DNA of 64,000 bases from Vibrio maritimus (lineage in GTDB: Bacteria; Pseudomonadota; Gammaproteobacteria; Enterobacterales; Vibrionaceae), in the NCBI GenBank assembly GCA_003263775.1, contig JYJJ01000002.1, positions 124,001 to 188,000 on the forward strand, in the 5' to 3' direction. The notes beneath the pieces were generated by a model. That model was given only the letters and a program-made list of their open reading frames with translations. It had not been told where the DNA came from and did not search any database. The position numbers and the translations under genes were made by a program. Position 1 is the stretch's first letter, and the number at the start of each line of letters is the position of its first letter. Positions 29,978 through 40,693 of this stretch are shown piece after piece.

Positions 29978-31076
29978 ATGTTTGAAATCAATCCTATCAA
30001 AAACCGCCTACAGGATGTGTCTGAACGCACAAATATCCTGAGGGGGTATCTTTGACTATGACGCTAAGAAAGAGCGTCTAGAAGAAGTCAACGCAGAACT
30101 TGAACAACCGGATGTATGGAACGAACCTGAGCGTGCGCAAGCACTCGGTAAAGAACGTGCCTCATTAGAAGCGGTTGTTGAAACCATCGACCTTCTTGAC
30201 CAAGGTGTAGAAGACGTAGACGGTCTTCTAGAGCTTGCGGTTGAAGAAGAAGACCAAGAAACCTTCGATGAAATTGAACCAGAACTTGCTGAACTGGAAG
30301 CCAAGCTAGAAACGCTTGAGTTCCGTCGCATGTTCGCTGGTGACCACGATGCGTCAGATTGCTACATCGACTTGCAATCGGGCTCTGGTGGAACTGAAGC
30401 GCAAGACTGGACCAACATGATGCTACGTATGTATCTTCGTTGGGCAGAAGCGAAAGGCTTCAAGACAGAAATCATCGAAGTATCAGAAGGTGAAGTTGCT
30501 GGCCTTAAAGGCGCAACAGTGAAGGTATCGGGCGAGTATGCTTATGGTTGGCTACGTACAGAGACAGGTGTTCACCGTCTAGTTCGTAAGTCACCATTTG
30601 ACTCAAGCGGCCGTCGTCACACTTCATTTGCTTCTGCGTTTGTTTATCCAGAGATTGATGACAACATTGATATCGAGATCAACCCGTCAGATCTTCGTAT
30701 CGACGTTTACCGCGCTTCTGGTGCGGGTGGTCAGCACGTTAACACCACGGAATCTGCGGTTCGTATTACTCACGTTCCAACGAACATCGTGGTTCAGTGT
30801 CAGAACGATCGTTCTCAGCATAAAAACAAAGACCAAGCGATGAAACAGCTACGTGCAAAACTGTTCGAGCATGAACTGCAAAAGCAAAATGCAGAGAAGC
30901 AAGCGAACGAAGATGCTAAATCTGACATCGGTTGGGGCAGCCAAATTCGCTCTTACGTACTTGATGATTCACGCATTAAAGACTTGCGTACTGGCATTGA
31001 AAACCGCAACACTCAAGCGGTTCTTGATGGCGACTTGGACAAATTTATCGAAGCTAGCCTAAAATCAGGCCTGTAA
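29978..31076 (+). CDS. prfB: peptide chain release factor 2 with programmed +1 frameshift
   Basis: Ends translation at UGA and UAA. The first frame runs from ATG 29978 to an in-frame TGA at 30053; the protein continues in the +1 frame from GAC at 30054 to 31076, giving 365 residues as in E. coli. The SPF codon-recognition motif lies in [11 protein letters not shown] and the catalytic GGQ in [12 protein letters not shown]. This is a biological frameshift, unlike the others in the window. The gene lies between recJ and lysS as in E. coli. Confidence 0.95.
30041..30056 (+). promoter_or_regulatory. prfB autoregulatory frameshift site
   Basis: AGGGGGTATCTTTGAC: an internal Shine-Dalgarno-like AGGGGG, slippery CTT, UGA stop and C after it. 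Low RF2 lets the ribosome pause and slip +1, so the factor controls its own synthesis. The sequence equals the E. coli site. Confidence 0.95.
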
Positions 31077-31111
31077 GCTTTTCACCACTTTAAAACAGGA
31101 TACATCGAAAA

Positions 31112-32628
31112 ATGACTGATGCTGTTCAAAACGAAAACGTACAAGAAGAAAACAAGCTGATCGCTGAGCGCCGCGCAAAACTGGATCATATCCGTAAAAG
31201 CTGCAAAGCTAACGGCCACCCAAATGATTTCCGTCGTGAGCACCTAGCAGGCGACCTTCAAGCGGAATTTGGTGAGAAGACGAAAGAAGAACTAGAAGAG
31301 CTAAACCACGTAGTGGCAATCGCAGGCCGCGTTATGGCTAAGCGTGGTCCATTCCTAGCGATTCAAGAAACGTCTGGTCGTATCCAAGCATACGCAGCAA
31401 AAGATGTTCAAAAAGAGCTAAAAGAGAAATACCAAGGCCTTGATATCGGTGACATCATCGGTGTGAAAGGTGCACTGCACAAGTCTGGTAAAGGCGATCT
31501 TTACGTGAACATGGAAGAGTACGAGTTGCTAACGAAAGCACTTCGTCCACTACCAGAGAAGTTCCACGGTCTCACTGACCAAGAGATGCGTTACCGTCAG
31601 CGTTACGTTGACCTAATCGTTAACGAAGACTCTCGTCACGCGTTCATTATTCGCTCTAAGCTAGTATCGGCAATCCGTAACTTCATGAGCTCAAAAGGCT
31701 ACCTAGAAGTTGAAACGCCAATGATGCACGTGATCCCTGGCGGCGCGACGGCACGTCCATTTATCACGCACCACAACGCACTTGATATCGACATGTACCT
31801 ACGTGTTGCACCAGAGCTTTACCTAAAACGTCTAGTGGTAGGTGGCTTTGATCGCGTATTCGAGATCAACCGTAACTTCCGTAACGAAGGTCTATCGCCA
31901 CGTCACAACCCAGAATTCACAATGATGGAATTCTACCAAGCGTATGCTGACTACAAAGATCTGATGGATCTCACTGAAGAGATGCTAAGCACGGTAGCGA
32001 TGGATGTTCTAGGTTCAACGTCAATGCCTTACGGTGACGAAACCGTTGAGTTTGGTGGCACTTACGCTCGCATGAGCATGTTTGAAGCGATCAAACACTA
32101 CAACCCAGACCACGCTGAAATTCAAGCGCTAACAGAAGAAGACCTAACTAACCGTGACAAGATGGTAGCGATTGCTAAATCTGTACACGTTGAAGTAGAG
32201 ACGTTCTGGACATGTGGACAGCTTCTTGAAGAGATCTTTGGTGAGACGGCTGAGCCTCAGCTAATCCAGCCAACGTTCATCACTGGCTACCCAGCAGATA
32301 TCTCTCCACTGGCGCGTCGTAGCATGATAACCCATTCTTCACTGACCGCTTCGAGTTCTTTATCGGTGGTCGTGAAGTAGCGAACGGTTTCTCTGAGCTT
32401 AACGATGCAGAAGACCAAGACGCGCGCTTCAAAGCTCAGGTTGATGCGAAAGACGCGGGTGATGACGAAGCGATGTACTACGATGCAGACTACATTACTG
32501 CACTAGAACACGGTCTACCACCAACAGCGGGTCAAGGTATTGGTATCGACCGTCTGGCGATGCTATTTACTAATACGCACACCATTCGCGACGTTATCCT
32601 ATTCCCAGCGATGCGTCCTCAGCAGTAA
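31112..32628 (+). CDS. lysS: lysyl-tRNA synthetase (class II), frameshifted
   Basis: Charges tRNA-Lys. About 505 residues after repair. An N-terminal OB-fold anticodon domain precedes the class II core: motif 2 in [20 protein letters not shown] and motif 3 in [14 protein letters not shown]. The frame breaks near 32323, where CGTAGCATGATAACC should read CGTAGCGATGATAACC ([17 protein letters not shown]), one G missing. The gene is essential in most bacteria, so this break is probably a sequence error. Confidence 0.93.
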
Positions 32629-32656
32629 GTTCTCTGCTAAGGTTATGATTTCCTAC

Positions 32657-32684
32657 AAAGCCTCTCTTCGGAGAGGCTTTTTTT
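32657..32684 (+). terminator. lysS terminator
   Basis: AAAGCCTCTC-TTCG-GAGAGGCTTTTTTT, 29 bases after the lysS stop; ends the xerD-lysS run before vpsR. Confidence 0.9.
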
Positions 32685-32848
32685 CATGCCAAATTTCCTT
32701 GAATGTTTATAGAAAAGTCATAAATCGTGCACTAGTCTTATTTATGAGACACCTCTGTACGTTTTAAACGCGATTTGCGTGTTTGATAGATAGGTTTATT
32801 TGCATAGAATTAATCTGTTGAATCTAAAATAATAATAGGAATGATGTA

Positions 32849-34176
32849 ATGGGAACCGAATTTCGGATGGATTCAATCCCCGGCTCTTTGGTCGTGGTGG
32901 GTGGAGTTTATGAGCCTTGGCTGTCTGTTCTGGAGCAAGCGGGCTGGCGTTGCACGCAATGCTCTGATCTTCGCAAAGCAGATGCGCTGTTTTCTGAGAT
33001 TGGACCATGTATTGGTATTGTCGATCTCACGCGAGATGATTTTAGCCTAAATGGTATCGCGAAACTCGTTAGTACCCATAAACAGGTGCGTTGGATAGCG
33101 TTTATCCGTGAGTCACAACTCAGCTCAGATACGATTTGCCAATTTATCGTCAACTTCTGTATCGATTTTTTCACCACGCCAATTCCAGACTCAAGGCTCA
33201 TGAGTACCATAGGTCACCAACTTGGTATGCTCAAACTTGAGCAAAAAGTGTGGCCGCACAATGGCAACGACAATGATCTAGGAATCGTCGGCAGTCGCTG
33301 CCTATTAGACGACTACGTGACCAAATACGACGTATTGGCCCAACAGACGTGAGTATTATGATCCACGGCGAGGTTGGTGCAGGCAAGGAGTCGGTCGCTA
33401 AAGCGATTCATCGCTGTTCAGCTCGCTCGCAAAAGCCGTTTATTGCTGTCAATTGTCGTGCGTTCTCGGATGCTCGATTCGAAAACGAGTTTTTTGGTAT
33501 GCATGACGCTTCTCAGAGTTCATTGTTGGATCAAGCATCAGGTGGCACCATTGTCCTCAACGACATATTCACTCTGCCACTCAAGCAGCAACTTAATTTA
33601 TTAAAGTTCTATCAAGATGGGCAAATTGAAACTGCTAAAGGCATCAAGGAGTTTGATGTGCGTATTTTAGCGGCCGATTCATCAGATATTGAGAAAGCCT
33701 TGGGTGACGGCACCTTTAACGAAGAGCTCTTCCATTGCATTAATGTGCTAAGAATTAATGTCCCTAGCCTTAAAGAGCGTGCGACAGATATTGCGCTATT
33801 GGTGACACATTACATAAACCAATTTGCGAAAGAGTTTAATTCGCCTGTGAAGTCCATTGACGATGATGCAATTAAGTCACTGACTTATTATCATTGGCCT
33901 GGAAACGTGAAAGAGCTAATGAATCAGGTGAAGCGGGCAGTATTAATGACTGAAGAAGAAGTGCTAGCGAAAAAACATTTTGAGCTACCGGGCACGTTTT
34001 CTGGTAAACGTAGTTTGAAAAGTATTCGAGAGCGTTCAGAGCGTGATGCGCTTATTCTAGTGCTCGATAGTCATAATGGGCAGGTAACCCAAGCGGCAAA
34101 AGAGTTAGGTATTTCCCGAGCGACGATGTATCGCCTATTGAACAAGCACAACTTGATCACAGAAGAGACGATGTAG
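32849..34176 (+). CDS. vpsR: biofilm master regulator VpsR, frameshifted
   Basis: c-di-GMP-responsive activator of Vibrio polysaccharide genes. About 442 residues after repair. The receiver-like domain has Asp59 in GIVDLTRDDF. The AAA+ domain has Walker A GEVGAGKE and a degenerate Walker B (GGTIVLNDI), and lacks the sigma-54 contact GAFTGA, as known for VpsR. The C-terminal Fis-type helix-turn-helix is QAAKELGISRATMYRLL. The frame breaks near 33328: ACCAAATACG should be ACCAAAATACG, one A missing. Position directly after lysS is as in V. cholerae. Confidence 0.9.
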
Positions 34177-34200
34177 CGTAAGGGCAGGGTTTTGAACAAT

Positions 34201-34223
34201 AAAAGGTGCTTCGCACCTTTTTT
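34201..34223 (+). terminator. vpsR terminator
   Basis: AAAAGGTGC-TTC-GCACCTTTTTT, 25 bases after the vpsR stop. Confidence 0.9.
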
Positions 34224-34541
34224 GGTTGAATAGGCGCCGTTTTTAGTGGTTTACATTGTTATTGCACAGAATGTTGATGCAGCTCGCACTAAGTGGGCTT
34301 GAAATAATATCAGGTTGTATTTTGCTTAAATAAAATAAAGTACCATATTTTGGTGTCTGACTGATTAAATATTCGGCAATAAAACACTCATGATCGTCAT
34401 CACTAGAGTATTTATTTGTTTTTCACTTTTTTATATATGTTTTGTTGATTTAATAAACGAACTGCATAAGAATTAACCGTGAGCGAGACGCTCATTTACC
34501 CAAATTTCAGGATTAATTAAGTCAGTATGGAGGCACAGAAA

Positions 34542-34619
34542 ATGATGAATCGTATTTCTTTTATCAACGCTTGTGCTGTTCGCCGTACTGATGCTGATCA
34601 TATGTGTGGTCTAGTTTGA
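34542..34619 (+). CDS. putative 25-residue leader or small protein
   Basis: ATGATG start eight bases after a strong GGAGG; the product begins MMNRISFINACAVRRTDA and ends HMCGLV. It has two Cys. I do not recognise it. It is followed by a long-loop inverted repeat (34692/34734) and then the DUF1127 gene, so it may be a leader peptide for that gene or an independent microprotein. Confidence 0.4.
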   Translation: MMNRISFINACAVRRTDADHMCGLV

Positions 34620-34691
34620 CACCACTATTGCCGATAAACCCGTGGCAAGTTCAGCACAAGCTTAATTAATCCGTAACCTTATGAGGCTGCG

Positions 34692-34741
34692 GAAATAGCA
34701 GTCACATAAGAGTCTATATATCTTTCCTAGACCGCTATTTC
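34692..34741 (+). promoter_or_regulatory. inverted repeat in DUF1127 leader
   Basis: GAAATAGC at 34692-34699 and GCTATTTC at 34734-34741, a perfect 8-bp stem around a 34-base loop, followed by a pyrimidine-rich tract. It sits between the small ORF and the DUF1127 start, as a transcript attenuator would. Confidence 0.4.
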
Positions 34742-34773
34742 TCTCCTCTTTATTTCTTAATCTGGAGATTATT

Positions 34774-35025
34774 ATGCGTACATCTGTTTATCTAACTATC
34801 GCAACATGGCTAATTAAAGCTGACATTCAAAAAGAAGAGCGTGAGTGGAAAAGACGCTACCGTCGCAATGCGTATCAACTACCACTTCACAACGAGCACC
34901 TGCTAAGAGACATCGGCCTAGACAAAGAGGGTCGTCCACTTGGTCACGTTGCTGCTCCTCAAGTTGTCGCTAAGCGCAAAGCTCGTCATCTACGTCGAGA
35001 ATTGCAGTCAAGATTAGTTACGTAA
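34774..35025 (+). CDS. DUF1127 family small protein
   Basis: 83 residues, strongly basic. The DUF1127 core is near residues 32-60 (RNAYQLPLHNEHLLRDIGLDKEG), where an Arg-Asp-Ile-Gly-Leu segment is the family mark. In other bacteria short DUF1127 proteins bind RNA and affect phosphate or carbon metabolism; whether this longer member does so is unknown. TGGAG precedes ATG by eight bases. Confidence 0.75.
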   Translation: MRTSVYLTIATWLIKADIQKEEREWKRRYRRNAYQLPLHNEHLLRDIGLDKEGRPLGHVAAPQVVAKRKARHLRRELQSRLVT

Positions 35026-35030
35026 CTTAA

Positions 35031-35053
35031 GGCGGGCAGAGTCACTGCCCGCC
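35031..35053 (+). terminator. GC-rich hairpin after DUF1127 gene
   Basis: GGCGGGCAG-AGTCA-CTGCCCGCC starts five bases after the stop; very stable but without a T run. It may protect the transcript 3' end or stop transcription with Rho. Confidence 0.55.
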
Positions 35054-35115
35054 GATGACTTGAGATAGCGAGGCTGGATCATATGTCCATTCCTCGCACA
35101 CACTAGAAAGTAAGA

Positions 35116-36147
35116 CTAGGGGCAAGGGTTTGAATATCTTGCCCCTATTATTTGTAGCTCTTCTAACAGTTCATCGGACAAGGTAACGTCAATACTATCG
35201 ATATTACTTTTTAGTTGGTCGAGATTGGTGGCACCAATAATGTTGGAGGCGACAAAAGGACGTTGATTCACAAATGCCAGCGCCATTTGTGATGGGGCTA
35301 GGCCGTGTTTATGAGCAAGATCTACATAGGCCTGAGTCGCTTCGATGCCTTGAGGCGTGAAATATCGAACAAAGCGTTCAAATAGCTACAACGTGCGCCT
35401 TCTGGTTTTTGTCCATTGAGGTATTTACCGCTCAAGCAGCCGAAGGCTAATGGTGAGTAGCGAGTAGCTCAACCCCTTCATGATGACTGATTTCCGACAG
35501 CCCACTTCAAAGCTTCGATTAAGCAGGTTGTACGGGTTTTGAATGGAAACGATTCTAGGTAAGTCGTGCTTTTCCGCTAACTTGAGCAGTGTCATTACAC
35601 CCCATGGCGTTTCGTTCGATACGCCGATGTAGCGAATTTTCCCCGCCTTAATCAGCTCGTTTAGTGCTTCGAGCGTTTCAATTAAGGTGACTTCTTCATT
35701 GTCGTCAGGATAAGGGTAATTGAGCTGGCCGAAACAGTTGGTTTTACGCTGTGGCCAATGAAGCTGATAAAGATCGATATAGTCGGTTTTTAATCGAGTG
35801 AGGCTGTCATCAAGCGCTTGATGGATGTTGCGGCGATCTAGGCTCATATTTTCGCGAATGTAAGGGACGTTGCGCGGGCCTGCAACCTTGGTTGCCAAAA
35901 CGACTTTTTGTCTTTTATCAGAATGCGATAGCCAGTCACCGATATAAGATTCAGTTAACCCTTGCGTGTTCTGCTTAGGCGGAACTGGATACATCTCAGC
36001 AGTATCGATGAAGTTGATCCCACGTTCAACGGCATAATCAAGTTGTTCAAAGGCTTCTTGCTTGGTGTTTTGCTCACCGAATGTCATGGTTCCCAAACAG
36101 ATTTTACTGACTTCGAGCGAAGAGTGTGGGAGCTTGTGGTATTTCAT
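35116..36147 (-). CDS. tas: aldo/keto reductase Tas, three frameshifts
   Basis: NADP(H)-dependent oxidoreductase of the aldo-keto reductase superfamily, about 344 residues after repair (E. coli Tas 346). It begins MKYHKLPHSSLEVSKICLGTM. Catalytic residues include Asp and Tyr in NFIDTAEMYPVPP, Lys in LATKVAG, and His in YQLHWP. One base is missing at about 35506 (EVGLSEISHHEG), 35462 (LLAYSPLAFGCLSG) and 35385 (CSLFERFVRYF). The protein then ends GARYSNPCP at TAG 35116. Three breaks could mean a true pseudogene. It is near mutH, as in E. coli. Confidence 0.8.
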
Positions 36148-36292
36148 TGAGCCATCCTTGCTTGTTGTTATTTGATTCCACTATACCCCGTTTTTATAAA
36201 AGATCTGCTCATTTTATGCGCAACTGGCTGCGCTTTGGCTAAACTGATAGTGATAAGTCACGCATTATCCACATAAGCAGAGGAGGTGGACT

Positions 36293-36598
36293 ATGCAAAA
36301 ACATCAGCTCGATCGTTGGTTACATGGACATCATAAAGAGAGTTATAAGCCACCTAAGGTGTTTGTGATCGGTTGTGCTGATATTTCACACTATTTACTT
36401 GCAGTGGAATACAAGCACAAACTCGAACCCATTAAACAAGATGATGAGCCTATTCATTACGAGTCATTAGATTCTGTAAAAGAAGCACTGACACGTCTCG
36501 GTGTGGAGAAGGCCTATTTAAGGCTCCACAACGCGTATGATGAGTGCGGCAGCGCTGAGATGAATCGCTATTGCGATATTGAACTCAACTTGCACTGA
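36293..36598 (+). CDS. DUF6482-like protein of unknown function
   Basis: 101 residues, soluble, no signal peptide. I believe it is the DUF6482 type because of HYLLAVEYKHKLEPI and VEKAYLRLHNAYDECG, but I recall the family from memory only. GGAGG precedes ATG by seven bases. It faces mutH tail to tail and is divergent from tas. No catalytic motif seen. Confidence 0.6.
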   Translation: MQKHQLDRWLHGHHKESYKPPKVFVIGCADISHYLLAVEYKHKLEPIKQDDEPIHYESLDSVKEALTRLGVEKAYLRLHNAYDECGSAEMNRYCDIELNLH

Positions 36599-36611
36599 GC
36601 ATTAGGCTAAA

Positions 36612-37304
36612 TCAGGCAAAGTAGGTTTCTAAAATATAGCCTGTAAAGCTCGCTCTGAGGTAAAAGCCTCGGGGCAGGGTTTTTATTGGTTGTCCATTGG
36701 CGCCATACGCTTCCGTCTTCGCTCGGCTATTGGCGGCTTTTGGCCTTATTTGCAGCACTTCACCGCTTCTGGCGGTAATTTGATTAACATCACCGAGTGC
36801 AATCAAATCCATGAGCTCTTCCCAGTCGTTTTTAAGTAATGTCTCTTCATGCATCGAAGGGCTCCAGATAAGCGGTGATCCCACACGTCTCTCTGCGACA
36901 GGAATTTCACGCTCCCCCTCTACAGGTAACCAAAGGACTCGCGACAGTTTGTTGCGAATATGACTGGTTTCCCAGGTTAATCCAGTGATCCCTGTTAATG
37001 GGGCGACACAAACGAAGGTCGACTCTAGTGGTTTGCCATTGTAGCCAATTGGGATGCTTTTTAGCTCGACACCGATTTCAGGAAAATCTTGTACAGGTTT
37101 GCTACCCGCCGTCGCACCAAGGTGCCATTCCAGTAATTGGCCTACCCAACCCTTGTCTCGTTTGAGATTGTCAGGTACTCGCATATTGGCTTGTTTGGCA
37201 AGATCGCCAAAGCTCATACCAGCGATTTGACGGGCGCGTTCTAACAGTTCGGCTTCGGATTTTGGGGCTGTGTTCATCGGTGTTAATGTCGCTGTTTTTT
37301 CCAA
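36612..37304 (-). CDS. mutH: DNA mismatch repair endonuclease MutH
   Basis: Nicks the unmethylated strand at hemimethylated GATC during mismatch repair. 230 residues. The catalytic DX(n)EXK is [33 protein letters not shown] and GSPLIWSP are strongly conserved with E. coli. The start could be MEKTATL (37304) or MNTAPKS nine codons later. It is divergent from rppH across a 600-base region with DnaA boxes. Confidence 0.95.
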   Translation of the reverse strand: MEKTATLTPMNTAPKSEAELLERARQIAGMSFGDLAKQANMRVPDNLKRDKGWVGQLLEWHLGATAGSKPVQDFPEIGVELKSIPIGYNGKPLESTFVCVAPLTGITGLTWETSHIRNKLSRVLWLPVEGEREIPVAERRVGSPLIWSPSMHEETLLKNDWEELMDLIALGDVNQITARSGEVLQIRPKAANSRAKTEAYGANGQPIKTLPRGFYLRASFTGYILETYFA

Positions 37305-37902
37305 TCATCGCTAGTTTACCATGAGAACGGTTTCGCGCTCTGTACAAAAAAAGGATCACTTCGGTGCAAACTTGATCTATTAAATAGTTATCCACAGAAA
37401 GAAAAGGTTGATTGCCACTAAAAATGGATGCATGGATAAATAATCAGTATATTTAAGCCGACAAACTGCTTGAAATATCGAGCTTTGTATGAAAACTGGC
37501 ATTCCCAATGTGGATAAGCCTGGCAGTGGTTGATCTTTGACCGATCTGAGTGGTGGTAAATAGAAGTAGTTAAGATTACGTAGAATTAACAATGATGACC
37601 GTTTTAATTGTTTGTTTATTATCATTTTATTTCTTTATTCTTTTTTTGCTTAAGTTTCTTTAACTGTGGTTTTTCGATGATTTTTCTGAGAGATCAAAGA
37701 TTCTGCACACAGTTATTCACAGAAAAGGTGAATAAATGTGGCCTATGTCTCATTGTAGTGTTGATAACTAGAGTGTTGTTTGAATCTTATCCAGTGCGCG
37801 ACAAAGAAGTGGTAATTGTTCAAATTTACACATCCATAAGTTTGCTCAAGTTGGGGATATGTGGAAAAATCAAGGTAATGAAAATTTAATTGAGGTTGGC
37901 CA
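37305..37902. other. mutH-rppH intergenic region with DnaA boxes
   Basis: Three exact DnaA boxes (TTATNCACA): TTATCCACA at 37388-37396, its complement TGTGGATAA at 37509-37517, and TTATTCACA at 37713-37721. A partial TTATCCAGT lies near 37787. No gene is convincing; the 93-codon frame at 37608 is low-complexity and has no ribosome site. It also holds the two divergent promoters. Confidence 0.55.
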
Positions 37903-38421
37903 GTGATAGATGGCGATGGTTACCGACTGAATGTTGGTATTGTAATCTGTAACAACCATGGTCAGGTCTTCTGGGCTAAACGATACGGACAACACTCATG
38001 GCAGTTTCCTCAGGGCGGTATTGACGAAGGTGAATCCCCTGAAGAAGCCATGTATCGAGAACTGTATGAAGAAGTGGGATTGACTAAGAACGATGTTAAA
38101 GTCGTTGCGGTCAGTCGCCACTGGCTAAGATATAAGTTACCTAAGCGCTTGGTGCGCTGGGATTCGAAACCGGTCTGTATCGGGCAAAAACAGAAATGGT
38201 TTTTACTGCGCTTGGACTGCGATGAGTCCAAAATCAATATGCAGCGTGGTAATACCCCTGAGTTTGATGGTTGGCGTTGGGTAAGCTACTGGTACCCAGT
38301 TAGACAAGTGGTTTCGTTCAAGCGTGATGTCTACCGCCGTGCGATGAAAGAGTTTGCTTCGCTAGCGATGCCGTTTAAAGAACGAAAATTTAAAGGCAAA
38401 AGAAAGCATCGAAGAGGGTAA
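37903..38421 (+). CDS. rppH: RNA pyrophosphohydrolase RppH
   Basis: Removes pyrophosphate from mRNA 5' ends and so starts RNase E decay. 172 residues with a complete Nudix box in [20 protein letters not shown], followed by VG. The start is GTG 37903 ([14 protein letters not shown]) behind GAGG. The tail is basic (KGKRKHRRG), as in E. coli. Two bases separate it from ptsP, so the genes are co-transcribed. Confidence 0.95.
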   Translation: MIDGDGYRLNVGIVICNNHGQVFWAKRYGQHSWQFPQGGIDEGESPEEAMYRELYEEVGLTKNDVKVVAVSRHWLRYKLPKRLVRWDSKPVCIGQKQKWFLLRLDCDESKINMQRGNTPEFDGWRWVSYWYPVRQVVSFKRDVYRRAMKEFASLAMPFKERKFKGKRKHRRG

Positions 38422-38423
38422 GT

Positions 38424-40672
38424 ATGCTATCGCAACTAAGGGATATAGTTGAGCACGTCTCAAAAGTAGAAGACGTGCATGCAGCCCTCGAGATGTTAGT
38501 GCAGCAAACGTGTTCAGCGATGAACACCGAGTGCTGCACCATTTATCTTGCCAACGACGATAAGCAGCGCCTAGAGCTCATGGCGACCCAAGGGCTTACC
38601 TTCCAAGGTGATACGATTCATATAGGCTTCAATGAAGGCTTAGTAGGCTTAGTTAAGCGTACTGCCGAGCCTATCAACTTGGCAGAGGCCGCCAAACACT
38701 CCGCATTTAAGTTTTTCCCTGAACTGGGGGAAGACGTCTATCACTCCTTTCTTGGTACGCCCATCATCCATCGTAAGCAAGTGCTAGGTGTGTTGGTTGT
38801 ACAGCAAAAAAGCTCCCGTCAGTTTAGTGAAATGGAAGAGTCTTTTTTGGTCACACTGTCTGCGCAAATTGCGGTATTGATTGCTCATGCGATTGCCCAG
38901 GGACATGGCTTTTTTGATGACAATGCCGCGCCTGTTATTAAGGGCATTGGCGCTTCTTCTGGTGTTGCGATAGGCCCTATTTGGTGGGACAACACTCAGC
39001 CAGATCTCAGTGACGTATTTCCTGCGTCTACGCTCGATGTAGCGCGTGAGCAAGAAATGCTCTCAGTTGCGATTGAACATGCGTTAGCGGACTTTAAACG
39101 TATGCGCAAAAAGCTCGATTTAGAGCTCAACAAAGATGCGCTGGCGATATTTGATCTGTTTACTCACTTGCTCAACGATCCGATGCTGAGAAACGATCTC
39201 AAAGCTCAGATCCAAAAAGGAGACAAAGCGGATTGGGCACTACGCCAAGTCGTCGAAAGCTACGCTAACCGCTTTGCAAAAATGTCCGATGTGTACTTAC
39301 GTGAGCGGGCGCAAGACATTAAAGAACTTGGTCAGCGACTGCTGTTCTTCCTTCATGACACCGAGTACCCCATTCACGAGTTTAACGAGCCCGTGATTTT
39401 AGTGGTCCGAGAGCTGACGGCTTCGATTTTAGCCTCTATTCCGAAAGAGCAATTGCTTGCGGTTGTGTCGCTGGAAGGTGCGGCAAACTCACACGCGGCA
39501 ATTTTGTCTAGAGCCATGGGTATTCCTGCAGTCATGGGGGTCAATACTAACCCCGAACTGCTTAGTGGTAAGCTCGGTATTGTCGATGGCTATAGCGGGG
39601 AAATATTCCCAGAGCCAAGCCAAGAGCTGCTATTGGAATACCGCGAGCTGGTCAGTGAAGAGTCGGAACTGTCACAAATGGTGGAGTCGACGGCTAATCT
39701 CGAAGCCGCCACTAAAGATGGTCAGCGTATTCAAGTGATGCTCAATGCGGGTCTTAGTGCAGATACCAGTATCTCCATCAACAAGAACGTTGATGCGTCG
39801 GTTTATACCGCACCGAAATTTCGTTCTTACTGCAGCAGCAGTTTCCATCGGAAGAAGAGCAGCTTCATCAATATCGCTCAGTGCTGAGTGCATACTCGAA
39901 TAAGCGAGTTGTCATGCGTACACTGGATATTGGTGGCGACAAAGCATTGCCCTATTTGCCTATCGAGGAAGACAATCCATTCTTGGGCTGGCGAGGGATC
40001 CGTTTTACCCTAGATCATCCTGATATCTTTCTGATTCAGCTCCGTGCGATGCTACGAGCCAGTATTGGCATCGACAATCTGAGCATTTTGTTGCCAATGG
40101 TCTCTTCTGTACAGGAGTTTGATGACGCGGCAACCCTGATTGAACAAGCCTATCAGGAAGTGCATGAGGCGCATCCAGAAGTGAAAAAACCACAAATTGG
40201 TGTGATGATTGAAGTTCCATCGATGCTGTATATCTTGCCGTTCATGGCAGAGCGAGTCGATTTTGTTTCGGTGGGCACCAATGATTTAACCCAATACTTA
40301 TTGGCGGTTGATCGTAATAATGCGCAAGTGGCAGATATCTATGAAACGTTGCATCCCTCGGTGCTTGCGGCAATGAAACACATTTTTGCGACTTGCCAAG
40401 CCTATGACTTACCAGTGTGTATTTGTGGCGAGTTGGCAGGTGACCCTATTGGCGCGCTTCTGCTTGTTGGCTTAGGTTATGATACTTTGAGTATGAACAC
40501 TTCTAACGTGGCAAAAGTGAAGTACTTACTTGCGCAGAGTTCACTCGATGAGCTTAAGCAACTTGCTGACAAAGCACTGATGCAACCCTACGGAAAAATC
40601 ATCTACAATCAAATGCGCGATTTCTTTGAGGCCAAAGGTCTTGCAGGCTTTATCCGTGCAGGTAAATTTTAA
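38424..40672 (+). CDS. ptsP: PtsP, enzyme I of the nitrogen PTS, frameshifted
   Basis: Phosphorylates NPr from PEP, with a GAF sensor domain. 749 residues after repair (E. coli 748). The N-terminal GAF domain spans about residues 10-150; the phospho-His is in GAANSHAAILSRAMGIP; PEP-binding motifs TLDIGGDKALPY and FVSVGTNDLTQYLL lie in the C-terminal half. The frame breaks near 39796: GATGCGTCGG should read GATGGCGTCGG (VDGVGLYRTE), one G missing. Order rppH-ptsP-lgt-thyA is as in E. coli, apart from the inserted permease. Confidence 0.92.
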
Positions 40673-40693
40673 CTCTTATATTTTGGTCTTGTT

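Noticed and set aside
29978..30056. prfB break as one more sequencing error
   Set aside because: It is the conserved programmed +1 frameshift with slippery CTT-TGA-C and upstream AGGGGG, and it needs a base to be skipped, not added.
37608..37889. 93-codon open frame between mutH and rppH
   Set aside because: Phe/Leu/Ile-rich low-complexity translation of an AT-rich promoter region, no ribosome site, overlaps a DnaA box.
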